Source of the DNA: Nitrospinae bacterium CG11_big_fil_rev_8_21_14_0_20_45_15
GTDB taxonomy: Bacteria; Nitrospinota; Nitrospinia; Nitrospinales; VA-1
Reading direction: 5' to 3'
Length of the DNA: 64,000 nt
Assembly: GCA_002787235.1 (NCBI GenBank)
Contig: PCWG01000032.1
Coordinates: forward strand, 62,001 to 126,000
Below are positions 41,140 to 51,242 of this stretch, one piece after another. Under the pieces are notes generated by a model. It had not been told where the DNA came from. It made no database searches and saw only the letters and a program-made list of their open reading frames with translations. The position numbers and the translations under genes are program-made. Numbering within the stretch: the first letter of the stretch is position 1; each line of letters starts with the position of its first letter.

Positions 41140-41907
41140 ATTTTAAGATTCTCCGTTTTATCCAGTGGCAGTGGCGGCAACGCGATATTCATCGAATCCT
41201 CTCAAACCCGTATTTTGCTCGACGCGGGTTTGAGTTTTCGTGAGCTTACGATGCGGATGGCTCAAGTGGGTGCGGATTTTTCTTCTCTGGATGCGGTGTT
41301 TGTGACGCACGAGCATTCGGATCATTGGAAGGGTCTGGGTCCGCTTGCGCGTAAAACGAAAGCCACGGTTTACTCGACCGAAGGAACGTTCCGCGGCATT
41401 CAAGACCGTGTCGGAAAATTACCGCACTGGAAGCCATTGAAGGCGGGACGACCGCAAATTGTGGGTGATCTTCTCATCGAACCCTACGCGACCCCGCACG
41501 ATGCGCGCGAGTCGGTGGCTTTTGCGGTGCATTGCGGCGGCAAAAAAATCGGTCACGCCGCCGATCTCGGCACGATCAATTCGACGGTTGTCGATCATCT
41601 GCGCAATTCCGATGTTTTGCTGATCGAGTCCAATCACGATGTGGACATGTTGATGGCCGGACCTTACACCTGGCCGCTGAAGCAGAGGATAAAAAGTCTG
41701 GTCGGTCATCTATCGAACGAAGTTTGTGGCGAACTGCTGGCCAAGGTCGTGCATTCCAAATTACAAGCGGCGGTATTGATGCATTTGAGTGAAACGAACA
41801 ATTGTATCGATATCGCAGAAATCACGGCCCGGCAGGCTCTGGGTTCTTATCCTGCCGAGATGATCGTTGCCCGGCAGGATCGCGCGACCCCCTTTATAAC
41901 CATTTGA
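41140..41907 (+). CDS. Metallo-beta-lactamase-fold hydrolase (YycJ-like), probable AUU start
   Basis: This 255-residue protein would start at ATT (41140): GGAGG (41127-41131) lies 8 bases upstream, and the sequence from there reads 'LRFSVLSSGSGGNAIFIESS', the expected N-terminal strand of the YycJ/WalJ branch. The next possible start, TTG at 41215, would delete this strand. The metal motif 'VFVTHEHSDHWKG' carries the HXHXDH ligands; further His and Asp ligands are in 'TPHDARESVAFA', 'IGHAADLG' and 'LMHLSETNN'. Members are nucleases or hydrolases involved in DNA or cell-wall processes. The AUU start could imply low or IF3-dependent expression. Confidence 0.83.
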   Translation: MLRFSVLSSGSGGNAIFIESSQTRILLDAGLSFRELTMRMAQVGADFSSLDAVFVTHEHSDHWKGLGPLARKTKATVYSTEGTFRGIQDRVGKLPHWKPLKAGRPQIVGDLLIEPYATPHDARESVAFAVHCGGKKIGHAADLGTINSTVVDHLRNSDVLLIESNHDVDMLMAGPYTWPLKQRIKSLVGHLSNEVCGELLAKVVHSKLQAAVLMHLSETNNCIDIAEITARQALGSYPAEMIVARQDRATPFITI

Positions 41908-41927
41908 ATGGCTGTTTGAAAAGCATT

Positions 41928-43268
41928 ATGGATCTGGAAGACAAAATATCCGGTTGTTTCACAGGGCTTGCCATTGGCGATGCCATGGGCTCTGCTGTCA
42001 AAGGGGTCAAGCCCGAAGCGGTCAAACAGTTGTTCAAGCAAGTCGATCGTTATCTGGACGTCAAACCGCATTTGGGCAAGGGGGTCAAGCGTTACCGTAT
42101 GCGTGGGCTTTACGGAGCCCAGACGCAACTGGCACTTGCTGTTTGTGACAGTTTGCTGGAAGATAAAAAATCTGGTGTGCAAGGCGTTGCCGATCGTTTG
42201 CAGGTGCTGAGTCAGGGCGGGTCGGAAGGCGAGTTTGGCGTTTTCAGACGACCCGAGGGCAATCTGGTTCGTGCGGTCGAGGCACTCCGGAATCGCGTGG
42301 AGCTTTTGCCTGCAGAGGCTTCGTCGAAGGACTGCAACTTTGCCGTGATGGGAATTCCGTCGGCCCTGTTTTATAAAAAATCTTCGACGACTCTGGAGCG
42401 GTTCTGGCTGGAAAGCGGGTTGATGATGAGCCGAAATGTCTGGGAGATCAGTGCTGTTGGTGTCGTCGGGCTCATCACCCTGCGTTGTCTGCAATGGGAG
42501 CCGGGAGAGAATCTCGACAAAAAGTCAGACGAACTGTATCAGGAATTGATCGAATACAGTGAGACGGTGTTGACGGTCTTGCAGGAGCAATTTCCCGAAG
42601 TTTACGAAGAGCAGAACACACGGACCCGCACGGCCTTTGTTGATATGTTGAAAGGTCTGCAAAAGATGCGTTCCCAATCGCAGGACGAAATCCTGCAATG
42701 GGTTTGCGAACATGCCAGCGAATCGACAAACAATCCCATTCATCATCCCTCGCAGGCCAGCGTATTGACTTTGATTCCACTGGCCTTGCTGACCGTGTTG
42801 AAACATGAAGGTGCTTTTCAGTCCACATTGACGGCGGTATTGAATCGCGGACGCTCGGCCGAAAAATTGGGAGCCCTTGTGGGGGCCTGGATGGGAGCCC
42901 TGTGCGGTTTTTCAAAAATCCCGCAGGAACTCAAAACCGGGCTGGTCAATGGCAAAGAGATAAAGACACGCGGTGAGGCCTTGTGCAAACGCAGGGTGCA
43001 GGGACAATCCAAAGAACTTTATGAAATGGAGTCGGGTTCATCTGCAAAAAATCGCGAAGAGGAAAGAAAGTATCAACCCGTGTCCAAAGTTTCCAAACCG
43101 GCAAGTCGATCCTGGGATGACGACGACGATGACGAACTGGAAAGCGACGTTCCCCTAAAAGAGAACAAAGCCGAGTGGCGAAAATTTCAGAAAGATAAAA
43201 CACGGAAAAAGCGCGATCGACGTAAAAATCTGGATCCAGAACTTGAATTGGAAGAGGATTTGATTTAG
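41928..43268 (+). CDS. ADP-ribosylglycohydrolase-fold protein, probably catalytically inactive
   Basis: This 446-residue protein starts at the ATG at 41928, 21 bp after the MBL gene. 'GCFTGLAIGDAMGSAVKG' is the N-terminal signature of the family. However, the metal site expected as Thr-Asp-Asp reads 'LYGAQTQLALAV', and the later Asp-rich loop reads 'VLNRGRSAEKLGALVGAWMG', lacking the Asp pair. The magnesium-binding acidic residues therefore appear lost. The last 80 residues are a low-complexity tail with a run of Asp (DDDDDDEL) and a basic end. It may bind ADP-ribose or proteins without hydrolysing. Proposed as pseudoenzyme. Confidence 0.72.
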   Translation: MDLEDKISGCFTGLAIGDAMGSAVKGVKPEAVKQLFKQVDRYLDVKPHLGKGVKRYRMRGLYGAQTQLALAVCDSLLEDKKSGVQGVADRLQVLSQGGSEGEFGVFRRPEGNLVRAVEALRNRVELLPAEASSKDCNFAVMGIPSALFYKKSSTTLERFWLESGLMMSRNVWEISAVGVVGLITLRCLQWEPGENLDKKSDELYQELIEYSETVLTVLQEQFPEVYEEQNTRTRTAFVDMLKGLQKMRSQSQDEILQWVCEHASESTNNPIHHPSQASVLTLIPLALLTVLKHEGAFQSTLTAVLNRGRSAEKLGALVGAWMGALCGFSKIPQELKTGLVNGKEIKTRGEALCKRRVQGQSKELYEMESGSSAKNREEERKYQPVSKVSKPASRSWDDDDDDELESDVPLKENKAEWRKFQKDKTRKKRDRRKNLDPELELEEDLI

Positions 43269-43353
43269 AAACGAGAAAGTTCTTTATAATTACGGTATAA
43301 TAAAACGAGTAAAAAAATTTGCAAGGCGACAAGCCGACAGACCTTAGGTTCAT

Positions 43354-43959
43354 ATGAGACAGAATTTTTTACAAGGAGTACTGCCCTTGAATATTGGGAA
43401 ATTGATTTTAGTGGCGATTTTTATTTTTTTCGTGGTCGTTCCCTTGTCAGCAGAAGAAAAAGGCGATGAGCAGGCCACACCGTCTGCACCTTCTTCCCCT
43501 CCTTCTGCATCTAAAAAGGCAGAAGCTAAAAAACCAAAAGAAGAAGGTCTGGTCATTGGCAAAAATTTAGCAGTGGGTATGCCATTGCAGAAGGCCTACA
43601 ACCTTTTGGGTACACCCGATGCCGTACTTGTTGCACGCGGCCTCGCTCCAGAGTACGACAGTGTTTTTGTGAACTACAAAGAAGCGGGAGTGGTTGTTTA
43701 CAGCCTGACAGGTAGGACCGTTGTTGAAGAAATAGAAGCTTTGCCTACATTCAAGGGAGCGTTTGATAAAGGGCTCAAGCTTGGAGACAACATCAGCAAG
43801 CTGATAAGTCTCTATGGAGTTCCTGAGGAATTCAACGACAAAATAGCGCGATATCCCGACAAAGGGATGTTTTTTTTCCTGAAAGGTGAGACCCTCGTTT
43901 CGGCAAAATGGTTTCTGAAAGGGAGCAAAATTTTCGATCGGGAGCTCATCGGTCAGTAA
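43354..43959 (+). CDS. Hypothetical exported protein
   Basis: This protein has 201 residues. An N-terminal hydrophobic segment (LILVAIFIFFVVVPLSAE) is a signal peptide or membrane anchor, followed by a low-complexity Pro/Ser/Lys linker to about residue 65. The body has two similar units with 'GMPLQKAYNLLGTPDAVLVA' and 'LGDNISKLISLYGVPEEFND', a repeat like that in small outer-membrane assembly or lipoprotein-related proteins. Start could be ATG at 43354 or TTG at 43387, the latter with AAGGAG upstream. A TATAAT box lies at 43296-43301. Function unknown. Confidence 0.65.
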   Translation: MRQNFLQGVLPLNIGKLILVAIFIFFVVVPLSAEEKGDEQATPSAPSSPPSASKKAEAKKPKEEGLVIGKNLAVGMPLQKAYNLLGTPDAVLVARGLAPEYDSVFVNYKEAGVVVYSLTGRTVVEEIEALPTFKGAFDKGLKLGDNISKLISLYGVPEEFNDKIARYPDKGMFFFLKGETLVSAKWFLKGSKIFDRELIGQ

Positions 43960-44174
43960 TAATTTATAGTTTTATAAAGGACTAAAATAATTTAAAAGTT
44001 GTAACATCAAAAAAATTCTCATAAAATAATGTATTACTAAAGTATTACTAAAGAGAATCAACTGAAAATTATTTGCGAGGGGTGCAGGTTGCCTCTGTAA
44101 ATGGTCCTTTTCAGTCGGGCCAATCCGGTCCGATCCCGAATTCTAATCTTCTTATTTGCAAGGAACATCCAGTT

Positions 44175-46601
44175 ATGTTTAAGCGATTTACGGAACGGGC
44201 TCGAAAAGTCATCATACTTGCCAGAGAAGAGGCGGAGCTTTATCGGCACGAGTATCTGGGGACAGAGCATATATTGCAAGGTGTAATAAAGGACGGTGGT
44301 GGCATCGCGGTAGCGATCGTTCAAAAATCTGGGGTGGATGTGAGTCTGCTCAAAAAGGAATTGGAAAAAAATCTGCCACGCAGTTCCAATTCTTTAATCA
44401 TTGGTGATATTCCCTTCACCTCACGTGCAAAAAAAGTTTTGGAATTTGCCGTTGAGGAGGCGAGGTCTCTCAATCACAACTACATAGGAACCGAGCATCT
44501 TTTGCTGGGCTTGCTCAAGGAAAAGGAAGGCGTTGCCTGCCGGGTTCTGAATAATTTTGGTTTGTTTTTCGATGATGTGAAGGAAAAAATCGTTGAAATG
44601 TTCAAAGAGCCAACCGAAGGTGCCAAGGAAGTTGGCAAGACTCCGACGCTGGATGAATTCAGCCGGGATTTAACGAAGATGGCTATGGAAGGCAAGCTCG
44701 ATCCCATCATTGGGCGTAACAAGGAAATCGAGCGGGTGGTTCAAATTTTGAGCCGTCGAACAAAAAACAACCCTGTCTTGATCGGTGAGCCGGGCGTCGG
44801 TAAAACGGCTATTGTTGAAGGCCTGGCGCAGATGGTTATCGAAAAAGAAGTGCCCGATACCCTGTTTGACAAGCGTGTGGTTTCGCTCGACCTGGGGTCG
44901 CTCATTGCCGGTACCAAGTACCGGGGTCAATTTGAAGCGCGCCTCAAGGGCATCATGAAAGAAATCGTTCAGAACAAGAATATTATTTTGTTCATTGATG
45001 AATTGCACACGATTGTAGGTGCCGGAGCGGCAGAAGGTTCTGTTGACGCTTCCAATATGTTGAAGCCGGCTCTTTCGCGCGGTGAGATACAGTGTATTGG
45101 TGCGACCACGTTGGAGGAATACCGCAAGTACATTGAGAAAAACGGTGCTCTTGAGCGTCGTTTTCAACCTGTCGTTGTGAATCCCCCTTCCGCAGAAGAG
45201 ACCATAGAAATTATAAAAGGCTTGCGAGTGCCTTATGAGTTGCATCATAAAGCGAAAATCACCGATGAAGCCATCATTACTGCAGTACGGTTTTCCGACC
45301 GTTACATCAGTGATCGGTTTTTGCCCGACAAGGCCATCGATGTGATCGACGAAGCGGGTTCGCGTGTGCGTCTGAGAAAGGTGACTCAATCACCAGAGAT
45401 GCGTGCGGTTCAAAAGGAAATTGATGTTTTGGTGCGTGAAAAATCAGTTCGCATCGAAAATCAGGAGTTCGAGAAAGCCGTCGAGCTGAGAGATAAAGAA
45501 GAAGATCTGCGCGAACAACTTGAGAAGATACGATCTGAATGGGAAGCAGGAAAAGACCAGGAGGAACCTTCAATCACAGAAGAAGACATCGCCGCAGTCG
45601 TTTCCAGCATGACGGGAATTCCCTTGTCACGCATAGAAGAAGTTGAAAGCATTCGACTTCTGAATATGGAAGAAGAGTTGGCGGGTAAAGTGGTTGGCCA
45701 GCGTGAAGCCATCAAGGTCATCACACGCGCCATCCGACGCTCGCGCTCGGGCCTCAAGGACATGCGTCGCCCGATCGGGACCTTCCTGTTTCTTGGCCCC
45801 ACAGGTATCGGTAAAACAGAGCTTGCACGGGTACTTGCCGAATTTATGTTTGGTAACCCGGATGCTCTGATACGTCTCGATATGTCCGAGTATATGGAAA
45901 AATTCAATGTTTCCCGTCTGACAGGAGCCCCTCCCGGCTACGTCGGATATGAAGAAGGCGGGCAGTTGACGGAAAAGGTACGCAGAAAACCCTATTCCGT
46001 GATTCTTTTTGATGAGCTGGAGAAAGCCAATCCAGATGTTTTCCATCTTTTATTGCAGATCATGGATGAAGGAAGGTTGACAGACAGTTATGGCAGGGTC
46101 ATCGATTTTAAGAACACCGTAATCATCATGACCTCGAATATCAGTTCGAGAATGCTGGATAAGGGAACGTCGTTGGGATTTCACAACGACAATAATGAGT
46201 TGAGCTATGAAAAGATGCAAAAGGAATTGAAACAGGATCTGCGAAAAACGTTCAATCCTGAATTTCTGAACCGCATCAGCGAGACCGTTGTGTTCCGTCC
46301 TTTGAACATTGATCATATTGTGGAGATTTTAGACATCAACCTGCAACAGTTGAACGAGCAGTTGATTCAGCAGGGACTCACGCTGGAATTGACCCTGGGT
46401 GCCAAAAAATGGCTGGCCGAGAAAGGTTTTGACAAGAATTTTGGTGCGCGACCTCTGAAACGGGCCATGCAAAAGTATCTGGAAGATGTGCTTTCTGACG
46501 AAATGCTGAAAGGTCGTTTCAAGAATGGCGGTCATATTGAAGCCAGTCTGCAGGGAGATGAGTTGATTTTCACTGAAAAGAGCGATACTGTAAACGCTTA
46601 A
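44175..46601 (+). CDS. clpC: ATP-dependent Clp protease ATP-binding subunit ClpC
   Basis: This 808-residue AAA+ unfoldase starts at the ATG at 44175, with AAGGA upstream; an open frame runs further back but lacks family sequence. The N domain has two repeats ('[17 protein letters not shown]' and '[17 protein letters not shown]'). AAA1 has 'GEPGVGKTA' and 'ILFIDELHT'. The UVR-like middle region has '[19 protein letters not shown]', and AAA2 has 'GPTGIGKTE' with 'ILFDELEKA'. This is the ClpC and not the ClpB or ClpA layout. It feeds substrates to ClpP, which is not in the window. A strong terminator follows. Confidence 0.96.
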   Translation: MFKRFTERARKVIILAREEAELYRHEYLGTEHILQGVIKDGGGIAVAIVQKSGVDVSLLKKELEKNLPRSSNSLIIGDIPFTSRAKKVLEFAVEEARSLNHNYIGTEHLLLGLLKEKEGVACRVLNNFGLFFDDVKEKIVEMFKEPTEGAKEVGKTPTLDEFSRDLTKMAMEGKLDPIIGRNKEIERVVQILSRRTKNNPVLIGEPGVGKTAIVEGLAQMVIEKEVPDTLFDKRVVSLDLGSLIAGTKYRGQFEARLKGIMKEIVQNKNIILFIDELHTIVGAGAAEGSVDASNMLKPALSRGEIQCIGATTLEEYRKYIEKNGALERRFQPVVVNPPSAEETIEIIKGLRVPYELHHKAKITDEAIITAVRFSDRYISDRFLPDKAIDVIDEAGSRVRLRKVTQSPEMRAVQKEIDVLVREKSVRIENQEFEKAVELRDKEEDLREQLEKIRSEWEAGKDQEEPSITEEDIAAVVSSMTGIPLSRIEEVESIRLLNMEEELAGKVVGQREAIKVITRAIRRSRSGLKDMRRPIGTFLFLGPTGIGKTELARVLAEFMFGNPDALIRLDMSEYMEKFNVSRLTGAPPGYVGYEEGGQLTEKVRRKPYSVILFDELEKANPDVFHLLLQIMDEGRLTDSYGRVIDFKNTVIIMTSNISSRMLDKGTSLGFHNDNNELSYEKMQKELKQDLRKTFNPEFLNRISETVVFRPLNIDHIVEILDINLQQLNEQLIQQGLTLELTLGAKKWLAEKGFDKNFGARPLKRAMQKYLEDVLSDEMLKGRFKNGGHIEASLQGDELIFTEKSDTVNA

Positions 46602-46637
46602 TACAAAATAGCTCTATTGAATCAAATATATAAAGGT

Positions 46638-46685
46638 ATCAGGCTTCTGAACCGTTAGGGTTCAGAAGCCTGATGCTTTTTTTTT
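46638..46685 (+). terminator. Rho-independent terminator after clpC
   Basis: ATCAGGCTTCTGAACC and GGGTTCAGAAGCCTGAT form a near-perfect 16-bp stem with a 4-base loop, followed by a long T-tract. It separates clpC from bamA. Confidence 0.92.
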
Positions 46686-46747
46686 GCTTGAATTCAGGAC
46701 ACTATAAAATGTACCATAACTCAATTAATAACAATTAGTTTCACTCG

Positions 46748-49030
46748 ATGCTCCCATTGCTTAGAAAACTACCCTTTCTTCTACTTTTTATCCTCCTTCT
46801 CCAGCCGATCCATGATGCTTATGCGATGGGTGGCGATATCATTCGTTCTATCCGGATTGAAGGAAACCGGCGCGTCGAAGCTTCAACCATCCGCTATTAT
46901 ATCAAGTCCAAGATAGGGGAGCCGATTTCCCAACAGCGGGTGCGTCAGGATATTGAAGAAATCTACAGTCTGGGACAGTTCAAAGATGTTCGCGTGGAAA
47001 CCTTTCCAGTAGAGGGTGGTATCGAAGTCCTCTTCAAGGTGGAAGAAATTTTATCCATTGGGGAGATTCGTATTGCGGGAGACAGTCAGGTAGACAGCGT
47101 TGAAATATGGCGTAAAATCAAAGATTTTCTAAAGCAGGGAGAAACTTTTCATCAGCATTTGTTGAATGAAACAATCAGCACCATCACCCAGCATTATAAC
47201 GAAAAAGGTTATTTCTTCGCTAAAATCACGATAGATACATTCCCTACGCCAAATAATCTCGTCAATCTGCAAGTCAATATTGTACGTGGCAATAAAGTTG
47301 GGATTCATAAAATACGATTTGTTGGCAACAAAAGGTTCACCGACAAAGAGCTCAAAGAGAAGATGGAGACCAATGAGGCAAGCTGGTACTCCTGGCTGGA
47401 TGAATCGGGAATTTACAAGAAAGACTTGTTGAAACTGGATACCTTTCGTATTGAGGCCTTTTATCAGGATCATGGGTACATCAAAGTTCACGTTCAGGAC
47501 CCTCGGATAGACATCAACGAAAAAGATCAGGCCATCTACATTGTTATCCCCGTTGACGAAGGTCCACAATTCAAAATCGGTAAAGTTGAAATCAAGGGGA
47601 ATGATAATGTTTCTGAAGAGGCGATTCGGAAGGTAATCTCCAGTAAAGCTTCCGAGGTGTATAATTTATCGCAGGTTCGGGAAGACGTTCTCAGTATTTC
47701 AGAGCTCTATTCCAAGGAGGGTTATGCATACGCAGATGTAAACCCCCAACCAAAAGAGGATAATGAGACCAAGACGGTCGATCTGCTATTTCAGATCGAC
47801 AAGGGCCGAAAAGTTTATGTCGGAGAAATCTCAGTCATCGGCAACACTCGAACCCACGACAACGTTATCCGGCGTGAATTTCGCTTAAAAGAGGGCGAGT
47901 TATTCAACAGCGACAAATTAAAACGAAGCAAGCAACGTCTCAACAATCTGAAATATTTTGCAGATGTCAAAGTCGATACACACCGCGGCAAAGAAAAAGA
48001 TCTCATCGACATAACCACAACCGTCGCAGAGCAACCCACGGGCTCCATCAGTGTGGGAGCCGGGTACAGTTCCACCGAGAACCTGATTTTCAACGCCTCT
48101 ATTTCCCAGGACAACTTTTTGGGTAGGGGACAGAAAATGATATTCAGCACCAACCTGTCTTCACTGCGAAGCGATTTCAACTTGTCCTTCACCGATCCGC
48201 GTATTTTCGATTCGAATATACTGGGTGGAATCGATCTTTTTAATACCAAAACCAATTTCTTTAGTTTTTTATCTAGAAACAACGGTGGTGGATTGCGTTT
48301 GGGAAAAAACATTTCTGAATACGAATCTGTCTCTATCCGTTACGGGCTTGAAAATGTCAGTATTTCTGGCGTGGCCCCGGCTTCACAAACAAGTTTTCTG
48401 AAGAATCAAGATCGAACCACAAGCAGAATAGCACCTTCGTATATTTACGATTCAAGGGACGATTTCCTGAATCCGTCGAATGGCTGGAGACATGTTTTTA
48501 AATTTGATTTTGCGGGAAGCATCCTCGGAGGAAGTGATTTTCTCAAGGCGGGTTATGAAGTCACCTACTATCGCCCTGTTGTAGGCAAACTCGTTGGTGC
48601 CATCCACGGAGAAATCAACTGGGCGGATGGTTACAATGGCGAGCAGTTGCCTATTTTTGAAAACTACTTTATGGGCGGTCCCACCAGTCTGCGCGGATTC
48701 ACCATCAAAAATATTGGACCTAAAGACTCTTCAGGAAACCCGATCGGTGGTAGCCAGTCGGTGTTGCTGAATATGGAATTACAGTATCCTTTCACAAAGG
48801 GATTTCGCGGTTTCGCATTTTTTGATCAGGGTAACGTCTATGGAGACGGGACCAGTCTTATCGGTACAGCCAGTTCTTTTGATTTGAGCAAACTGCGCTC
48901 CAGTGTGGGTGTGGGTGTGCGTTTTATCAGCCCCTTTGGTCCTGTGGGTTTTGCTTATGGAATCAAGCTTGATCAGAAAAAAGGCGAAAAACCGGCAGAG
49001 TTCCATTTCTCTGCAGGAAGCGCGTTCTAG
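46748..49030 (+). CDS. bamA: Outer membrane protein assembly factor BamA
   Basis: This 760-residue protein has a signal peptide (ending near 'PIHDAYAMGG'), five POTRA domains in about residues 28-430 (each with patterns like 'IRSIRIEGNRRVEASTIRYY' and 'YVGEISVIGNTRTHDNVIRR'), and an Omp85 beta barrel with 'FMGGPTSLRGF' and the closing 'GPVGFAYG'. The C-terminal Phe after 'FHFSAGSA' is the outer-membrane targeting signal. It folds beta-barrel proteins into the outer membrane. It is first in the bamA-skp-fabZ-lpx row. Confidence 0.96.
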   Translation: MLPLLRKLPFLLLFILLLQPIHDAYAMGGDIIRSIRIEGNRRVEASTIRYYIKSKIGEPISQQRVRQDIEEIYSLGQFKDVRVETFPVEGGIEVLFKVEEILSIGEIRIAGDSQVDSVEIWRKIKDFLKQGETFHQHLLNETISTITQHYNEKGYFFAKITIDTFPTPNNLVNLQVNIVRGNKVGIHKIRFVGNKRFTDKELKEKMETNEASWYSWLDESGIYKKDLLKLDTFRIEAFYQDHGYIKVHVQDPRIDINEKDQAIYIVIPVDEGPQFKIGKVEIKGNDNVSEEAIRKVISSKASEVYNLSQVREDVLSISELYSKEGYAYADVNPQPKEDNETKTVDLLFQIDKGRKVYVGEISVIGNTRTHDNVIRREFRLKEGELFNSDKLKRSKQRLNNLKYFADVKVDTHRGKEKDLIDITTTVAEQPTGSISVGAGYSSTENLIFNASISQDNFLGRGQKMIFSTNLSSLRSDFNLSFTDPRIFDSNILGGIDLFNTKTNFFSFLSRNNGGGLRLGKNISEYESVSIRYGLENVSISGVAPASQTSFLKNQDRTTSRIAPSYIYDSRDDFLNPSNGWRHVFKFDFAGSILGGSDFLKAGYEVTYYRPVVGKLVGAIHGEINWADGYNGEQLPIFENYFMGGPTSLRGFTIKNIGPKDSSGNPIGGSQSVLLNMELQYPFTKGFRGFAFFDQGNVYGDGTSLIGTASSFDLSKLRSSVGVGVRFISPFGPVGFAYGIKLDQKKGEKPAEFHFSAGSAF

Positions 49031-49249
49031 AAGTCAGCATGATTTAGGAATGAATACTTTAAAATTGCGCCTGATAATTTTGCAAAATAGGGTTGATTGT
49101 CGCCTGCCTGGCAGAAAAAAATCTTTGCCGTCCTCCCTTTCTTAACATAGAATGGTTTGTATGAGGTTTGCAAACTGAGAAGACACTGCATCTTCCGTTA
49201 GTTTCAAATATTCAGAATTACTTCAAATTAAATATTTTCGAGAGGAACC

Positions 49250-49798
49250 ATGTTGCCAAGACAATTTAAAGTATTTAAAAAATCAAGTCCCCTTTTTATA
49301 GCCCTTTTTTTGATCGCCCTTTTTGCAGGCACGGCGTTTGGTGCTGAGGGACGGATGGGATTTATAGATCTGCAAAGGGCCTTGTCGGAAACGAAAGAAT
49401 GGCAAGAAAAATCGGGAGAATTTAAAAAAGAATTTGAAAGAGAACAAATCCTCATATCTGCGCGAGAAGCAAAGATTGCGAAGATGCTTGAAGACATCAA
49501 TAAGCAGAGCATGGTACTCGATCCCACTTTGAAAAAAGAAAAAGAGGACGCTTTTCGGGCTGAGAGGCGTGATTTTGAGCGTTATGTCAAAGACAAGAGC
49601 GAAGAGTTCAGCGCAAAAGAAAAAGAAATGACGGAAGAAGTGATCAAAAAAATGGTCAAGGTTTTAAAGAAAATCGGCAAGGAAAAAGATTTCACCATGA
49701 TTTTGGAAAAGAAAAGTACTCTGTACATGGATGAAGACAAGGACATTACGTCAGCCGTTGTAAAAGTTTACGACAAGATGTACCCTAAAGAGCAATAA
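49250..49798 (+). CDS. skp: Periplasmic chaperone OmpH/Skp
   Basis: This 182-residue protein has an N-terminal signal peptide (FIALFLIALFAGTAFGAE). A short beta strand 'GRMGFIDLQRALSETKEWQ' is followed by about 100 residues of charged helix that would form the long arms of the Skp trimer, and a final strand region. It holds unfolded outer-membrane proteins in the periplasm. Position directly after bamA is canonical. Confidence 0.9.
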   Translation: MLPRQFKVFKKSSPLFIALFLIALFAGTAFGAEGRMGFIDLQRALSETKEWQEKSGEFKKEFEREQILISAREAKIAKMLEDINKQSMVLDPTLKKEKEDAFRAERRDFERYVKDKSEEFSAKEKEMTEEVIKKMVKVLKKIGKEKDFTMILEKKSTLYMDEDKDITSAVVKVYDKMYPKEQ

Positions 49799-49857
49799 GC
49801 CTCAATACATCACGCGAATGAAAATGGAGTGTGTTGCAGTTTCTGGAGATATTGTAA

Positions 49858-50289
49858 ATGCTGGATAGTGTCGAAATAAAAAAAATCATTCCTCATCGTT
49901 ACCCGATGTTGCTGGTGGATCGGGTGATCGAAAGCGATTGGGATACACGGATCGTTGCCTTGAAAAACGTTACGGCGAATGAACCTTTTTTTCAAGGTCA
50001 TTTCCCGGAGTTTCCTGTCATGCCCGGAGTTCTTATCATAGAAGCCTTGGCGCAGACGGGTTGTATCCTGGCATTACGCGTTTTGAAAAAAGAAGGGCAG
50101 GGTTCTGTATTTTTTACCGGCATCGACGGAGCCAAGTTTCGCCGCCCCGTTGTTCCGGGTGATCAATTGCGCCTGGAGCTGGAAAAAATAAAACAACGCG
50201 GGACCTTGTTTCGCTTTCAAGCCAAGGCTTTTGTGGGAGAAGATCTCGCCGCAGAATGTACCTTGCAAGCCATGGCCGGAAAAGACTGA
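49858..50289 (+). CDS. fabZ: 3-hydroxyacyl-ACP dehydratase FabZ
   Basis: This 143-residue enzyme has the hotdog-fold signature '[17 protein letters not shown]', with the catalytic His, and '[20 protein letters not shown]' with the catalytic Glu. It dehydrates 3-hydroxyacyl-ACP in fatty acid synthesis and competes with lipid A acylation for that substrate, so its place beside lpxA is functional. lpxD, often found just before fabZ, is not present here. Confidence 0.96.
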   Translation: MLDSVEIKKIIPHRYPMLLVDRVIESDWDTRIVALKNVTANEPFFQGHFPEFPVMPGVLIIEALAQTGCILALRVLKKEGQGSVFFTGIDGAKFRRPVVPGDQLRLELEKIKQRGTLFRFQAKAFVGEDLAAECTLQAMAGKD

Positions 50290-50465
50290 GAATCGACCGA
50301 TTGCTGTCTTTTGAAACAACCACATTCATTTCCCTATTTAAAGAACAATTCTCTTTGTATGGCACCGCTGATTGATCTTGCCAAATCAAGAGGTATCTCA
50401 ATACCGTGTGCTATATCGTCCGTTCCCTTGGCGGTAAAGGGAAATGTGCGTTTTGCAAAATTTAA

Positions 50466-51242
50466 ATGACCTCTATTCATCCCACAGCTCAAATTCATTC
50501 CACAGCCCAATTGGGTGCAGATGTTGTCGTAGGCCCGTTCAGCGTGATCGAATCGGGTGCGATCATTGGCGATCAAGTCAGAATTGGAACCAGTGCCATC
50601 ATTCATTCAGGAACGGTGTTGGGTGCTCACTGTGAAGTGGGACATGGTTCCGCGATTGGTGGCGACCCGCAAATCATGGGCTTCGATCGTGATATTCCGT
50701 CGCGAGTGGAAATCGGTGAAAAAACCATCATGCGCGAGTATGTGACGATCAACCGTTCGGGTTATGCGGAAGGTGTGACGCGGGTGGGTGCCAAATGCAT
50801 GTTGATGGCCTATGCGCATGTTGCACACGATTGTGTTTTGGACGATCGTGTGATTCTCGTCAACGGGGTTGGATTGTCAGGACACATCGTCGTTGGCGAA
50901 GGTGCTTTTGTTTCTGGATTGACCGGTGTGCATCAATTCGTTCGTATTGGAAAATTTGCGATGATTGGTGGTGTCACTGCGATCACTCAGGATATATTGC
51001 CTTTCTCTTTGGTGGAAGGCAGGCCGCCGCGATTGGTGGGTATCAACTCAGTTGGATTGAAAAGAAATCAGTTTGCTCCGAAGACACGATCGGCTTTAAA
51101 AGGAGCCGTAAAGATCCTGAAGCAGAATGATTTGAATACCAGTCAAGCCGTTGAGCAAATTCAGGCACAAATTGATTCTGGGGAAGAAATCAGCTATCTT
51201 ATTGATTTTATCAACACTTCCAAGCGGGGAATTACCAAGTAA
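50466..51242 (+). CDS. lpxA: UDP-N-acetylglucosamine acyltransferase LpxA
   Basis: This 258-residue protein is a left-handed beta helix with hexapeptide repeats from residue 5 on ('IHPTAQIHSTAQLGADVVVG'). The catalytic His is in 'AYAHVAHDCVLDDR'. The C-terminal helical part has 'SALKGAVKILKQNDLNTS'. Length and pattern are those of LpxA and not LpxD, which has an extra N-terminal domain. It transfers 3-hydroxyacyl to UDP-GlcNAc or a 3-amino analogue, the first lipid A step. The stop overlaps the next gene's start (TAATG). Confidence 0.95.
   Translation: MTSIHPTAQIHSTAQLGADVVVGPFSVIESGAIIGDQVRIGTSAIIHSGTVLGAHCEVGHGSAIGGDPQIMGFDRDIPSRVEIGEKTIMREYVTINRSGYAEGVTRVGAKCMLMAYAHVAHDCVLDDRVILVNGVGLSGHIVVGEGAFVSGLTGVHQFVRIGKFAMIGGVTAITQDILPFSLVEGRPPRLVGINSVGLKRNQFAPKTRSALKGAVKILKQNDLNTSQAVEQIQAQIDSGEEISYLIDFINTSKRGITK

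Noticed and set aside
41802-41927. Upstream extension of the ADP-ribosylglycohydrolase-like gene
   Set aside because: It lies inside the MBL gene in another frame, and the family sequence begins at the ATG at 41928.
45627-46046. Minus-strand frame inside clpC
   Set aside because: It is antisense to the second AAA+ domain of clpC and shows no independent signs of coding.
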